A stretch of 64,000 nucleotides of DNA from Halalkalibacter oceani (GCF_023715705.1 NZ_JAMBOS010000004.1:1-64000), one strand, 5' to 3'; counted from the first letter of the stretch, positions 16,997 to 26,006 are shown. Numbers and translations: made by a program. The notes: generated from the sequence alone by a model not told the origin.

Positions 16997-17137
16997 ATGG
17001 AAACACGCAGAAAAACGACGATAGCCGGAACAGACATCGAGGAAGTGAAACGCCTCAATGCCCGCTCCGGCTTGACCTACAACGAAGCCAAACTGATCCT
17101 GGCCCAGTCCTATCGCGCAAAGAAAAGAATGAACTAA
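16997..17137 (+). CDS. 46-residue basic small protein
   Basis: The ATG follows AAAGGAGG by seven bases, an excellent ribosome binding site. The product METRRKTTIAGTDIEEVKRLN continues into ARSGLTYNEAKLILAQSYR and ends in a basic tail. The TDxxEVKRxNAxSG stretch resembles the repeat of gamma-type small acid-soluble spore proteins (TNxxxVRxQNxxS), but it has only one copy, so this is only a hint. No signal peptide or membrane segment. A strong hairpin (17188-17233) follows. Confidence 0.7.
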   Translation: METRRKTTIAGTDIEEVKRLNARSGLTYNEAKLILAQSYRAKKRMN

Positions 17138-17187
17138 TCCGGTTCGCTGTGACGCAGCAATACGCTTCTATGTACTCAAGTAGACTC

Positions 17188-17233
17188 AGGTTTGTGGGCA
17201 AAGTACTTTCCCCTTCGCGCACAAACCTTTTTA
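17188..17233 (+). terminator. Terminator after the 46-residue gene
   Basis: AGGTTTGTG pairs with CACAAACCT around a G/C-containing loop and TTTTTA follows on the plus strand. It reaches the stop codon of the convergent FMN-reductase pseudogene, so it may serve both directions. Confidence 0.75.
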
Positions 17234-17720
17234 TGATTCCATTGAAAAGCTGCCCGGATCTAAACAGACATACGCAGCAAACCGCTTTTCGAGACCGGGA
17301 TGATCAAGCTCCTTTTTGACCAAATAAAGTCCTTCATAGACATGCTTCACTTTGAGAGAGTAAAATAACGGCCGTAAACTGTGCTCAATCACAATGAATT
17401 GGGCAAGGCTCCCCGCCGATGACGCGCCGATGACGATCGGGAAGAGGATGAGACAAAATTAGAGGCTGGGGAAAAGGTAAAAACAACCTTTTTCCCAGCC
17501 CCTTCATCTCCCGATACGTCTCTTCCGGCTCTGAAATCATGATGACCACAACCGAAGCATCTTTTAAAGCGTCACCCTGCTCTTCTTCGATCCGGACCGT
17601 CTCCAATTGCAGCTCCTCGCTTTTGAGCGCCGCTGTAAAGACTTCTTTCAAGATCTTCTCCAGTCGATCAACGTGCTTCCCTTCCAACCTTCTCCCGGCG
17701 ACGACCGCTATTTTTTCCAT
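17231..17720 (-). pseudogene. NADPH-dependent FMN reductase-like pseudogene
   Basis: The N-terminal part (MEKIAVVAGRRLEGKHVD to ISEPEETYREM) and the C-terminal part (LILFPIVIGASSAGSLAQF to DPGSFSMES) both follow the layout of the intact neighbour at 17721-18290, but lie in different frames and the middle is missing. At the break stands a roughly 40-bp hairpin (17462-17502) of the dispersed family. Its ATG directly follows the TAA of the intact gene, so it was once the second gene of the operon. The uninterrupted frame ending at 17385 is the shifted remnant. Confidence 0.75.
17462..17502. repeat. Hairpin element inside the FMN-reductase pseudogene
   Basis: GGCTGGGGAAAAGGT is complementary to ACCTTTTTCCCAGCC around an AAAAACA loop. 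Similar stems with the AAAAGG/CCTTTT core stand in intergenic positions elsewhere in the window (57859-57900 is nearly the same). Here it occupies the breakpoint of a coding sequence. Confidence 0.7.
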
Positions 17721-18290
17721 TTATCCCTCCAGCGTTTTGCTCGCCTGTCCTGCCAGTCGCAGCTGAGCTTCCTGTCTAAGACGGTCAAGGGCCCGGATGA
17801 GGCGCTCCTCCGTCGCCTGATCGAATTCCACTTTGCCGGCTTGCCCCCAGCTGATGCCGCTATCAACAAGATAAACCCCCGGAAGAACAACATCAGCGCC
17901 CAGAACGGTCAGAACCGGCTTAAAGCTGTACTCAATCGTCAGCAAATGGGCAACTGAACCAGCGAGTACAAGTGGAAAAACAATTTTATTTTCGAATGCT
18001 TTTTGCGGCAATAAATCGAGATAGGTTTTCAGTACACCCGTGAAAGACGCTTTATAAACCTGACTGGAAACAATAATGACATCTGCTTCTTCCACCTTTT
18101 TATTCGCCGCCAGTACGGCCTCGCTCTGAAACTTGGCAAAAATCAAATCCTCCGGCGGCAAATCAATGACCGGGAGCACTTCCACCTCTAAATCACTGGC
18201 TTGTAAATAGTCACTTGCATATTGAATGACCCCGTTTAATCTTGATTGACTCGTCGGACTCCCTGAAATGAACAGAACCTTTGTCATCAC
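17721..18290 (-). CDS. NADPH-dependent FMN reductase (SsuE-like)
   Basis: The 189-residue flavodoxin-fold protein has the FMN phosphate motif FISGSPTSQSRLNGV and the ADVIIVSSQVYKASFTGVLK and LVLAGSVAHLLTIEYSFKP segments typical of the SsuE/EmoB group. It reduces FMN with NADPH to supply flavin monooxygenases, plausibly the LLM protein at 15880-16875. Two methionines start the frame (18290 or 18287). The stop TAA is immediately followed by the ATG of the pseudogene. Confidence 0.85.
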   Translation of the reverse strand: MMTKVLFISGSPTSQSRLNGVIQYASDYLQASDLEVEVLPVIDLPPEDLIFAKFQSEAVLAANKKVEEADVIIVSSQVYKASFTGVLKTYLDLLPQKAFENKIVFPLVLAGSVAHLLTIEYSFKPVLTVLGADVVLPGVYLVDSGISWGQAGKVEFDQATEERLIRALDRLRQEAQLRLAGQASKTLEG

Positions 18291-18527
18291 TCAACACTCC
18301 TTTACTTCGAATTAAAAAGCTGAAATGATTTTCTGCCGGGTCTTGAAGTAACACGTCTAAAGTTTACCCGAACTGAACAAAATCTTTCCTTTCTTTTACC
18401 TAATTAAAAACAGTTGTTTAATCGGATTTATAGTGTGTTTTACAGAAATGAAGGGACATATTCCGAGCCAACATGTAAGCTCATCCAGTATTATCGTATG
18501 AGTCATTGTTTCTGTTTGCCAATCGTT

Positions 18528-18803
18528 TCACGCTCTCAATGACTGTTCAATATAAGACCAGGACCGCTTCGCGAAATAGACGGGAATCTTTTGGCTTGCG
18601 GCTTGCTTCTTGATCGAATGCAGCATGTTATGGTTTATATAATCGGTTAGAATTAAGATTGAGTTTGTCTCATAGGGAATTTGCTTTTTGACCATCTTCA
18701 CTTTCCTGCCGGAAATATGATTAATCTTTGTATAGCCAAAGGCCCTTAGCTTTTCCGGGATAACCCCTAACCGGTCCCCGCCAACGATAAGTATCGAAGA
18801 CAT
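18528..18803 (-). CDS. DUF2325 domain protein
   Basis: This 91-residue protein starts MSSILIVGGDRLGVIPEKL and continues with VKKQIPYETNSILILTDYINHNM and the C-terminal PVYFAKRSWSYIEQSL, the whole of a DUF2325 domain. DUF2325 proteins are small Rossmann-like proteins of unknown function, often in metal or sulfur contexts. The ATG at 18803 follows AGGAG by seven bases; the longer frame to 18824 is less likely. A hairpin precedes the gene (18841-18875). Confidence 0.8.
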   Translation of the reverse strand: MSSILIVGGDRLGVIPEKLRAFGYTKINHISGRKVKMVKKQIPYETNSILILTDYINHNMLHSIKKQAASQKIPVYFAKRSWSYIEQSLRA

Positions 18804-18840
18804 TCCAATTCTCCTCTCCTTCAAGCCATTATGTAAGAAA

Positions 18841-18875
18841 AGGCTCTCACCTTCCGTTTCAGAAGATAAGAGCCT
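18841..18875 (-). terminator. Leader terminator upstream of the DUF2325 gene
   Basis: AGGCTCTTATCTTC pairs with GAAGGTGAGAGCC on the minus strand and is followed by TTTTCTT. It lies in front of the gene between promoter region and start, so it may be an attenuator. No known riboswitch core was recognised around it. Confidence 0.55.
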
Positions 18876-18979
18876 CTAGAGGTCTAGTCGGACTACTGTA
18901 ATTCAATTGATGGTTCCAACTTTAGCACAAGAATTATAAGTTTACAAGTATGTTTAATTGGTTTTTTACAAAAACTAAG

Positions 18980-19008
18980 TTAACATATAATTCTTATCGT
19001 CATACTAT
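18980..19008 (+). promoter_or_regulatory. Sigma-A promoter of the yezD/sulfate unit
   Basis: TTAACA (18980-18985) and TACTAT (19003-19008) with a 17-base spacer. About 240 bases of leader separate it from yezD; this contains an AGTAATG/CATTACT hairpin (19151-19172). The SAM riboswitch core was looked for and not found. Confidence 0.55.
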
Positions 19009-19247
19009 ACTATTAATCAAAAATGTAATACGATCCGGTTGATCGGTCATCCGAAAACAAGGTCTGTTACGATCTTTTTTGAAAGGAGGAGGTAGGTAAG
19101 CCCAGCTGTTGAGGCCACTGAAAAACTTCCTTTCTCGTAACTCGAAGAAGAGTAATGGTGACTTTCATTACTAAAAAGCTGTTCCATGTCTTTTCATTTC
19201 AGGTTTCCTTGTCTACCCATTTCATTTACTAAAGGGAGGTATTCGGC

Positions 19248-19412
19248 ATGAGCCATCTCGAACCCGAGAAATTGGAAAAAATCAAAAATGCCCTGGAAAG
19301 AATTAAATTTGGTTCAGTCCTGCTAACGATCCACGATGGTCAATTAACGCAAATTGATGCTACCGAAAAAGTCCGCTTCCCGCAAAAGAAAAGCAGTCAA
19401 ACAAAAAAATAA
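19248..19412 (+). CDS. yezD: YezD family (DUF2292) small protein
   Basis: The 54-residue protein MSHLEPEKLEKIKNALERIK contains the FGSVLLTIHDGQLTQIDATEK block of DUF2292/YezD and a lysine-rich tail. It is a short predicted helix-strand-strand protein of unknown function that is often found with sulfur assimilation genes. Here it leads the sulfate transporter operon. The ATG follows GGGAGG by eight bases. A terminator stands directly after it, so it may be transcribed in excess of sbp. Confidence 0.85.
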   Translation: MSHLEPEKLEKIKNALERIKFGSVLLTIHDGQLTQIDATEKVRFPQKKSSQTKK

Positions 19413-19435
19413 TGAAGTCTATCGGACAACCGAAG

Positions 19436-19479
19436 ACTTCTCATTCACCGGCTTGGGGTGAAATGGGAAGTTTTTTTTA
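19436..19479 (+). terminator. Terminator between yezD and sbp
   Basis: ACTTCTCATTCACC pairs with GGGTGAAATGGGAAGT around GGCTTG and is followed by eight T residues. It probably reduces transcription into the sulfate transporter genes, giving differential expression within one operon. Confidence 0.8.
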
Positions 19480-19503
19480 TTGCCAATAGAAGGAGAGAGA
19501 AAA

Positions 19504-20562
19504 ATGACGAAAAAAAGAGAATCGATCAAACAAGGCATAGCGGCGGCGGCCATCCTGTTTGTAATAAGCGCCTGCAATGGAAACACCTCTACAGGAACCG
19601 ATCAGGCTGGGGAGCCTTCTGAACGAGGAGGCTCAATTGAACTGCTGAATGTTTCCTATGACCCGACCCGGGAGCTGTACCAGGATTTCAACAAAGAATT
19701 CGCCTCATTTTGGGAGGAAGAAAGCGGAGAAACTATCACCTTCCAGCAATCCCATGGAGGCTCCGGCAGCCAGGCCAGGTCGATTGTTGACGGTCTCGAA
19801 GCTGATGTTGCCACGCTTGCGCTCGCTTATGACATCGACATGCTTCACGAAACACGTCAGCTGATCCCTGCGGATTGGCAACAGCGCTTACCGGATAATT
19901 CAACCCCATATACGTCAACGATTGTTTTTCTTGTCCGCAAAGGCAACCCGTTGAATATTCAGGACTGGGAGGACATTGTTAAGGAAGATGTTTCCGTGAT
20001 TACGCCGAATCCGAAGACATCCGGAGGTGCACGTTGGAATTATTTGGCTGCCTGGGGCTATGCGCTCGATAAATACGGCAGTAAAGAAACAGCAAAAGAG
20101 TTCGTCACTAAGCTGTATCAAAACGTTGCCGTGCTCGATTCGGGAGCGCGCGGAGCGACGACGACCTTTGTCGAGCGCGGCATTGGCGATGTCTTTCTTT
20201 CGTGGGAAAATGAAGCGTTTCTTGCGATTAATGAACTTGGAGAGGATGAATTTGAAATCATCTTTCCTTCGATCAGCATATTAGCCGAGCCACCTGTGAC
20301 GGTAGTCGATGCGGTCGTTGACAAAAAAGGAACGCGGGAAGTTGCCGAGGCCTATTTAGAATTTCTTTATTCCGATACAGGACAGACGCTGGCAGCCGAA
20401 CATTATTACCGCCCGCGCAATCAGGAAATTTTAGCCGAGTATGGCGATCTCTTCCCCGAAATTGATCTCTTCACGATTGATGATATCTTTGGCGGCTGGA
20501 CGCAGGCCCAACAGGAGCACTTTGCCGATGGCGGAATCTTTGATGAGATTTACCAGCCGTAA
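19504..20562 (+). CDS. sbp: Sulfate-binding lipoprotein of ABC transporter
   Basis: The 352-residue protein has a lipobox (ISAC, cysteine about 29) and the sulfate-binding protein signature: [39 protein letters not shown] and [21 protein letters not shown]. It captures sulfate (or thiosulfate) outside the cell. The ATG at 19504 was chosen for the AAGGAGAG upstream; the frame from 19480 runs through the terminator. It is followed by cysT, cysW and cysA. Confidence 0.92.
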   Translation: MTKKRESIKQGIAAAAILFVISACNGNTSTGTDQAGEPSERGGSIELLNVSYDPTRELYQDFNKEFASFWEEESGETITFQQSHGGSGSQARSIVDGLEADVATLALAYDIDMLHETRQLIPADWQQRLPDNSTPYTSTIVFLVRKGNPLNIQDWEDIVKEDVSVITPNPKTSGGARWNYLAAWGYALDKYGSKETAKEFVTKLYQNVAVLDSGARGATTTFVERGIGDVFLSWENEAFLAINELGEDEFEIIFPSISILAEPPVTVVDAVVDKKGTREVAEAYLEFLYSDTGQTLAAEHYYRPRNQEILAEYGDLFPEIDLFTIDDIFGGWTQAQQEHFADGGIFDEIYQP

Positions 20563-20647
20563 ATTGCCATTATGAGCGTACGACAAAACTATTTAGCAGC
20601 AATGACTCCACTCGTCACAGGTTCGTGGCAGTGCAGCTCATTGCTCA

Positions 20648-20675
20648 GGGGCTGATACATCTTTCGTACAGCCCC
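20648..20675 (+). other. Hairpin between sbp and cysT
   Basis: GGGGCTG pairs with CAGCCCC across a 14-base loop in the 130-base gap. No T-run follows directly. Such stems at the end of a binding-protein gene often stabilise its mRNA part; this function is inferred. Confidence 0.5.
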
Positions 20676-20694
20676 ATATGAAAGGAGTAAGACG

Positions 20695-21534
20695 ATGGGA
20701 AAATCACACCGTTGGAAAGCGCACAGCATTATCCCAGGCTTCGGTTTATCACTGGGTTTCACGATGATGTATGTCGGTCTGCTGGTCCTTCTGCCGCTGG
20801 CAATGGTCTTTATTAACACATCCACGATGGGCTGGCAGCAATTTTGGGCAACGGTCACGGAGCCGCGCGTTGTTGCCTCCTATCGCTTAAGCTTCGGAGC
20901 GGCCTTTATCGCCGCCTGCATGAATGCCGTTTTCGGCCTGCTCATTGCCTGGGTGCTCGTCCGCTATGACTTTAAAGGCAAACGGCTGATTGACGGTCTC
21001 GTTGACCTGCCTTTTGCTCTGCCGACAGCGGTTGCCGGAATTGCGCTTACAACTCTCTATGCATCAACGGGATGGGTCGGCCAGCACTTGGAGGTGCTTG
21101 GCATCCGAGTAGCCTTTACCCCGTTAGGTGTGATTGTCGCGTTGACATTTATCGGCCTGCCTTTTGTTGTCAGAATGGTACAACCTGTACTGCAGGATTT
21201 GGAGAAGGAATTAGAAGAAGCATCAGCGAGCCTCGGCGCAAACCGGTTTCATACCTTCACCAAAGTCATCCTGCCGATTTTGCTGCCTGCCTTACTGACC
21301 GGATTTGCGCTCGCCTTTGCCAGAGCCTTAGGTGAATACGGCTCTGTCGTGTTTATCTCCGGCAACCTGCCGATGCAAACGGAAATCACCCCGCTATTGA
21401 TTATGACAAAGCTGGAGCAATTTGACTATGCCGGCGCTACCGCCCTTGCCGCTGTGATGCTCGTCATCTCCTTTGTGATGCTGCTGGTGATCAATATGTT
21501 GCAATGGTGGGCACAAAGCAGACAAACGACCTAG
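20695..21534 (+). CDS. cysT: Sulfate ABC transporter permease CysT
   Basis: This 279-residue membrane protein has six predicted membrane segments and the permease EAA loop [21 protein letters not shown]. It carries the CysT features [16 protein letters not shown] and [14 protein letters not shown]. It forms the channel together with CysW. Its ATG follows AAAGGAG. The next gene starts 14 bases after its stop. Confidence 0.92.
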   Translation: MGKSHRWKAHSIIPGFGLSLGFTMMYVGLLVLLPLAMVFINTSTMGWQQFWATVTEPRVVASYRLSFGAAFIAACMNAVFGLLIAWVLVRYDFKGKRLIDGLVDLPFALPTAVAGIALTTLYASTGWVGQHLEVLGIRVAFTPLGVIVALTFIGLPFVVRMVQPVLQDLEKELEEASASLGANRFHTFTKVILPILLPALLTGFALAFARALGEYGSVVFISGNLPMQTEITPLLIMTKLEQFDYAGATALAAVMLVISFVMLLVINMLQWWAQSRQTT

Positions 21535-21548
21535 GAGGTGCTTCATCT

Positions 21549-22424
21549 ATGGCCCAAATATCAACCGATCCGACGCCGGTCAACCGGACAGCGGCGACCA
21601 ATGAATCCCGCTTCGTCCGCTACAGCTTAATCGGCTTGGCTTTGTTATTTTTACTGCTCTTTTTGTTTTTGCCGCTCGTGGCGATTTTTTTGAAAGCTTT
21701 TGAACAGGGGCTTCATGTCTACTTCGCTTCGATTACTGAAGCCGATGCGTTATCGGCGATTAAACTCACTCTTCTTGTCGTCGTAATCGCCGTTCCACTT
21801 AATACGATTTTCGGCATCGCCGCGGCCTGGGCAATCGGAAAATTTCGCTTTCGCGGCAGAAACCTGCTGACAACCTTGATCGATCTTCCCTTTTCGGTTT
21901 CACCGGTCATTGCCGGGCTTGTCTTTGTCCTGCTGTTTAGCGCCCATGGCGTCTTTGGGCCGTGGCTGCTGGAGAGAGGCATCCAGATTATTTTTTCAGT
22001 TCCGGGGATTGTCCTGGCAACATTATTTGTCACCGTCCCGTTTGTCGCGAGGGAACTGATACCCGTCATGCATGCCCAGGGAACCGCTGAGGAAGAGGCG
22101 TCTTTGACGCTCGGGGCAAATGGCTGGCGAACATTTTGGCATGTCACCCTGCCTAATGTAAAATGGGCGCTCCTGTACGGGATCATTCTTTGTAATGCCC
22201 GAACAATCGGCGAGTTCGGCGCCGTCTCGGTCGTGTCCGGCCATATTCGCGGACTCACCAACACAATGCCCCTGCATGTCGAGATTTTGTATAACGAATA
22301 TCAATTTACCGCTGCTTTTGCCATCGCATCCCTAATGTCGATTTTAGCAATATTGACCCTTATTTTGAAAAACGTTATTGAATGGAAGGGCGCAGCCGAG
22401 AGGAGGAACGAACATGTCCATTAA
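21549..22424 (+). CDS. cysW: Sulfate ABC transporter permease CysW
   Basis: The 291-residue second permease has six predicted membrane segments, [15 protein letters not shown], the EAA loop [22 protein letters not shown], and [15 protein letters not shown] typical of CysW. An N-terminal cytoplasmic extension precedes the first segment. The ATG at 21549 follows AGGAGG by about ten bases. It overlaps cysA by 11 bases, indicating coupled translation. Confidence 0.92.
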   Translation: MAQISTDPTPVNRTAATNESRFVRYSLIGLALLFLLLFLFLPLVAIFLKAFEQGLHVYFASITEADALSAIKLTLLVVVIAVPLNTIFGIAAAWAIGKFRFRGRNLLTTLIDLPFSVSPVIAGLVFVLLFSAHGVFGPWLLERGIQIIFSVPGIVLATLFVTVPFVARELIPVMHAQGTAEEEASLTLGANGWRTFWHVTLPNVKWALLYGIILCNARTIGEFGAVSVVSGHIRGLTNTMPLHVEILYNEYQFTAAFAIASLMSILAILTLILKNVIEWKGAAERRNEHVH

Positions 22425-23484
22425 AATCCAAAACATCAGTAAAGCATTCGGCACATTTCAAGCTTTAACCGAGATTAACCTTTCAATCGAAACAGGTGAG
22501 CTTGTCGCGCTTCTAGGCCCGTCCGGCTCAGGTAAAACTTCTTTATTGCGCATTATCGCCGGTCTTGAAGCAGCCGATCAGGGCACTGTTTATTTTGATG
22601 GTGAAAACATGACCGAGGTTACGACCTCGTCGCGCCAGGTCGGCTTCGTCTTTCAGCATTATGCGTTATTTAACCATATGACCGTAGAAGATAACATCTC
22701 CTACGGCCTACGCGTCAAGCCAAAAAAGCAGCGCCCGTCAAAATCGGAAATTGCCGAACAGGTGCGAGAATTGCTTGAGCTCGTCAAGCTTGAAGGACTG
22801 GCAAAACGCTTTCCATCACAGCTTTCCGGTGGACAGCGGCAACGGGTCGCTCTCGCCAGAGCGCTGGCCATCAAACCGAAAGTGCTGTTACTTGATGAAC
22901 CATTTGGCGCGCTGGATGCTAAAGTGAGAAAGGATTTGCGCAGATGGCTACGTAACCTTCATAATGAATTTCCGATCACGAGCGTTTTCGTCACCCATGA
23001 TCAGGAGGAAGCGCTCGATGTAGCCGACCGGATCGTCGTGATGCACCAAGGGAAGATCGAGCAGGTCGGCAGCCCGGAGGAAGTCTATGAACAGCCAAGA
23101 AGCCCTTTTGTCTATGACTTTTTAGGAAATGTTAATGTGTTTAAAGGCCGGCTCCACCAGGGAATGCTTCAGTTTGATAAGCATCAAATTGCCACCCTGG
23201 CGTACCCCAGCAGCACTAACAAAGAGGCCGTCGCCTATGCCCGCCCGCATCACATGGACATTACCCGCGAAAAAAGCGAGCAGGCGATTCCGGCCATTGT
23301 TCATCACATACACGCCGTCGGGCCGCTCGTTTTCATTGAATTGAAATGGAAAAACAATACTGAGCTGCTCCAAATCGAATTATCGAGAGAGCGGTTTGAA
23401 GAGCTTCACCTGACGTTACACGAGCAGGTTTATGTCTCCCCGAACCATGTCACGGTTTTCCTCCCTGAGGAATTTTCAATCTGA
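22414..23484 (+). CDS. cysA: Sulfate ABC transporter ATP-binding protein CysA
   Basis: The 356-residue ATPase has Walker [11 protein letters not shown]-loop FVFQHYALF, signature [15 protein letters not shown], Walker [13 protein letters not shown] and the H-loop VTHDQEEA. The C-terminal TOBE-like region (from about residue 235) has PHHMDI. It powers the CysT/CysW channel. The ATG follows GAGGAGG within the end of cysW. A hairpin terminator follows. Confidence 0.93.
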   Translation: MSIKIQNISKAFGTFQALTEINLSIETGELVALLGPSGSGKTSLLRIIAGLEAADQGTVYFDGENMTEVTTSSRQVGFVFQHYALFNHMTVEDNISYGLRVKPKKQRPSKSEIAEQVRELLELVKLEGLAKRFPSQLSGGQRQRVALARALAIKPKVLLLDEPFGALDAKVRKDLRRWLRNLHNEFPITSVFVTHDQEEALDVADRIVVMHQGKIEQVGSPEEVYEQPRSPFVYDFLGNVNVFKGRLHQGMLQFDKHQIATLAYPSSTNKEAVAYARPHHMDITREKSEQAIPAIVHHIHAVGPLVFIELKWKNNTELLQIELSRERFEELHLTLHEQVYVSPNHVTVFLPEEFSI

Positions 23485-23502
23485 TCCGTCCGCCATGAGG
23501 CT

Positions 23503-23545
23503 GGGACCGGGCTAAAAGGTGATTTTTCCCCTTTGGCCCGGCCCT
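23503..23545. terminator. Terminator after cysA, AAAAGG-family hairpin
   Basis: GGGACCGGGCTAAAAGG pairs with CCCTTTGGCCCGGCCCT with few mismatches. It closes the sulfate operon and is a member of the dispersed family; it is preceded by GAGGCTGG as at 17462. Confidence 0.7.
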
Positions 23546-23685
23546 TAAAAAATGCGCAGAACGACCACGACCTTTTCCATCCCGCTATGAGTGGAGCCTT
23601 ACTGCTCCATGCTAACTAGCTTTGTCTCCATATTAGTCCCTTTTTCTTCACTTTCAGACTAAATCTTCTAAAAATATCTATAATT

Positions 23686-23711
23686 TGAAACATTCCTCCG
23701 CTTCATCCGTA
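23686..23711 (+). promoter_or_regulatory. Sigma-W (ECF) promoter of the flotillin gene
   Basis: TGAAAC (23686-23691) and CGTA (23708-23711) are separated by 16 bases, the consensus for the cell-envelope stress factor sigma-W. B. subtilis floT is known to be sigma-W dependent, and the gene starts 57 bases downstream. Confidence 0.85.
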
Positions 23712-23767
23712 TAAATAGGTGAGCAGGAAACTCATCTTGCTACACGATTACATAGGAGCGTGAAAAC

Positions 23768-25297
23768 ATGACATCATTTATTTGGTTTATTGTTCTCGGG
23801 GTTTTATTTTTCTTATTATTGGTTGGCAGCGCGATCGGCTTCTTCCTTTTTAAAAGAAGATACCGGACGGCAAGCTCGAATGAGGCCTTAATCATCACCG
23901 GTCCTAATTTAGGCAACCCTGAAGATGATCAGCGAATTTTCAATGATGAAAATGGCAGAAGCTTAAAAATCATCCGTGGAGGCGGCGTCCGTCTCAAGTT
24001 CTTTCAAACATGCACACCGGTCGATCTTAATTCCTTTCAAATTAAATTGACAACGCCAAAAGTGTACACCGTTCAAGGAGTTCCGGTGATCGCCGACGCC
24101 GTCACCTCGGTCAAAATTTCCGATTCCTTAATTGGAATTGCCAACTATGCCGAACAGTTCCTCGGCAAAAAACAGTCAGAAATTGAAGAAGAAGTATCCA
24201 AAGTACTCGGCACCAACCTACGAGCGATTTTATCAAAGCTGACCGTCGAGGAAATCAATAATGACCGTGAATCTTTCAATCATCAGGTTCAGGATATTGC
24301 CCAAAAAGAATTGGATAATATGGGCTTCAAAATTACCTCATTCGGGTTGGACGATTTACGTGATGCCGACGAGGAAAATGGCTATTTAGATAATCTTGGG
24401 CGTCCGCGTATCGCTGAAATCCGCAAAAAGGCGGAAATGGCTGAATCCGATGCGGAAAAAGAAACGAGAATGTACCGTGCGCGAAATGATCAGGAAGCAC
24501 AGGATGAGGAGAATATCCGCTTAAGCGCGATTGCCGAATCACGCAAGGAAAAAGATATTAAAGAAGCGCAGATCAAAGAAGAAACAGAGCGGGCCCGCGC
24601 CAAATCTGAGCAGGCCTATGAGCTCGAAAAAGCGCGCCTTGCCCAACAGGTAAAGGAAGAAGAAATGAAAATCCAATTTATTGAGCGCCAGCGCCAGGTA
24701 GAGCTTGAACAGGAGGAGCAAAAGCGCCGGAAAGCCCAGGCTGACGCCGATGCTTATGATATTAAAGCCCGCTCGGAAGCAGAGGCGGAGAAATACCGGA
24801 TTGACGGGGAAGCAAAAGCAGCCGTCGAACGCGAAAAAGGGCTTGCCGAAGCGTCCGTCATCCGCGAACGGGGAACGGCTGAGGCTGAAGCGAAGCGCCA
24901 GATGGCAGAGGCGATGGAGAAGTACGGAGATGCCGCCGTCCTTGAAATGTTTATCAATATGCTTCCGAAATACGCCCACGAAATTGCCCAGCCGCTTTCC
25001 AAAATCGAGCAGATGAAAGTAATTGATATGGGAGGCGCCGATTCTGCGGGCGGAGCTTCAAAAATTACAAACAATGTCACGAGAACAATGCTCGGCCTTC
25101 AGGAAAGCCTGAAGGAAAGCACCGGCATGGATTTAAAAGCAATGCTGGAAAGCTATGTTTCACGAGGCAGAACCAATTATTTCGGTCAGATGCAGGAAGC
25201 CGCTTCAGCAGCAGAACAGCCTGAGACTGAACAAAACCCGGAATCATCCCCTCTTCAGGAAACAAATGAAGAGGATGAGCAGCAAAGCGGGAAGTAA
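23768..25297 (+). CDS. floT: Flotillin-like scaffold protein
   Basis: The 509-residue protein begins with a hydrophobic membrane anchor (residues 4-27), followed by the SPFH domain (about 30-200; SNEALIITGP, PVIADAVTSVKIS) and a long charged coiled coil with EA/AEAEK repeats (about 220-390). The C-terminus contains conserved MLPKYAHEIAQPL. Flotillins organise membrane domains. The usual partner gene for an NfeD protein (yuaF) is not adjacent. The start follows ATAGGAG and a sigma-W promoter. Confidence 0.92.
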   Translation: MTSFIWFIVLGVLFFLLLVGSAIGFFLFKRRYRTASSNEALIITGPNLGNPEDDQRIFNDENGRSLKIIRGGGVRLKFFQTCTPVDLNSFQIKLTTPKVYTVQGVPVIADAVTSVKISDSLIGIANYAEQFLGKKQSEIEEEVSKVLGTNLRAILSKLTVEEINNDRESFNHQVQDIAQKELDNMGFKITSFGLDDLRDADEENGYLDNLGRPRIAEIRKKAEMAESDAEKETRMYRARNDQEAQDEENIRLSAIAESRKEKDIKEAQIKEETERARAKSEQAYELEKARLAQQVKEEEMKIQFIERQRQVELEQEEQKRRKAQADADAYDIKARSEAEAEKYRIDGEAKAAVEREKGLAEASVIRERGTAEAEAKRQMAEAMEKYGDAAVLEMFINMLPKYAHEIAQPLSKIEQMKVIDMGGADSAGGASKITNNVTRTMLGLQESLKESTGMDLKAMLESYVSRGRTNYFGQMQEAASAAEQPETEQNPESSPLQETNEEDEQQSGK

Positions 25298-25340
25298 GCC
25301 CTGCTTCATCGTAACTTGACCGGCATGAATAACGTTCTTG

Positions 25341-25373
25341 AAAAGGGTTGTCTGACTCAGGCAACCCTCTTTT
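25341..25373 (+). terminator. Terminator after floT
   Basis: AAAAGGGTTGTC pairs imperfectly with GGCAACCCTCTTTT. It is 44 bases after the flotillin stop and ends with TTTT. Confidence 0.7.
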
Positions 25374-25448
25374 CTCCACCTCTCCTCCCCTACTTTGATC
25401 CCAAATATCCACTCAAAATGATTTGATTGTATCTATTCTTTTAAACCA

Positions 25449-25477
25449 TTAACAGTCCTCCCACCGCATGATATAAT
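25449..25477 (+). promoter_or_regulatory. Sigma-A promoter of the repeat-protein gene
   Basis: TTAACA (25449-25454) and TATAAT (25472-25477) with an exact 17-base spacer, about 47 bases upstream of the TTG start. Confidence 0.75.
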
Positions 25478-25523
25478 TGACTTAGCTGTACACAAATAAA
25501 AAAGAATAGAGAGGTGCTTTAAC

Positions 25524-26006
25524 TTGGAAGGTATCGATTTAATTTTAAAGGAGTTACAAACATTAAACCAACGAGTACAAAAACTAGAGCTAAATATGGC
25601 TACCAAAGATGATATCGCTAATATGGCTACGAAAAGCGATATTGCCAACATGGCTACGAAAAGCGATATTGCCAACATGGCTACGAAAAGCGATATTGCC
25701 AACATGGCTACGAAAAGCGATATTGCCAACATGGCTACGAAAGACGATATTGCCAACATGGCTACGAAAAGCGATATTGCCAACATGGCTACGAAAGACG
25801 ATATTGCCAACATGGCTACCAAAGATGATATTGCTAATATGGCTACGAAAGGCGATATTGATCAATTAAATAAAAAGCTCGATGCCATTACGACCCAAGT
25901 TGCCCATAATACAGAACAGGAAATCATCTTGAACGACCTTTCCCAAAAAGTGAATGACCACGAAATGGATATCCGCTTACTCAAACGAATGATCGCTACG
26001 AATTAA
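25524..26006 (+). CDS. Coiled-coil protein with ten MATKxDIAN repeats
   Basis: The 160-residue soluble protein starts at TTG after GAGAGGTG. It has an N-terminal helix (residues 1-24, ILKELQTLNQRVQKLELN), ten copies of the nonapeptide MATKxDIAN (residues 25-114, x = S, D or G), and a C-terminal heptad-like helix (LNKKLDAITTQVAHN). The shape suggests a coiled coil with a discontinuous central rod. Function is unknown. No signal peptide or membrane segment. It has its own sigma-A promoter and stands alone between floT and the phosphoesterase. Confidence 0.8.
   Translation: MEGIDLILKELQTLNQRVQKLELNMATKDDIANMATKSDIANMATKSDIANMATKSDIANMATKSDIANMATKDDIANMATKSDIANMATKDDIANMATKDDIANMATKGDIDQLNKKLDAITTQVAHNTEQEIILNDLSQKVNDHEMDIRLLKRMIATN
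25596..25865 (+). repeat. 27-bp coding minisatellite
   Basis: Ten tandem 27-bp units encode MATKxDIAN. Units differ mainly at the fifth codon and at synonymous positions, and six central units are almost identical, so copy number is likely variable between strains. The length is divisible by three, which keeps both strands open and creates false reading frames. Confidence 0.9.

Noticed and set aside
19009-19247. SAM riboswitch or T-box before yezD
   Set aside because: The conserved cores of both elements are absent from the leader.
25596-25865. CRISPR-like direct repeats
   Set aside because: The repeats are contiguous 27-bp coding units without spacers and encode MATKxDIAN.
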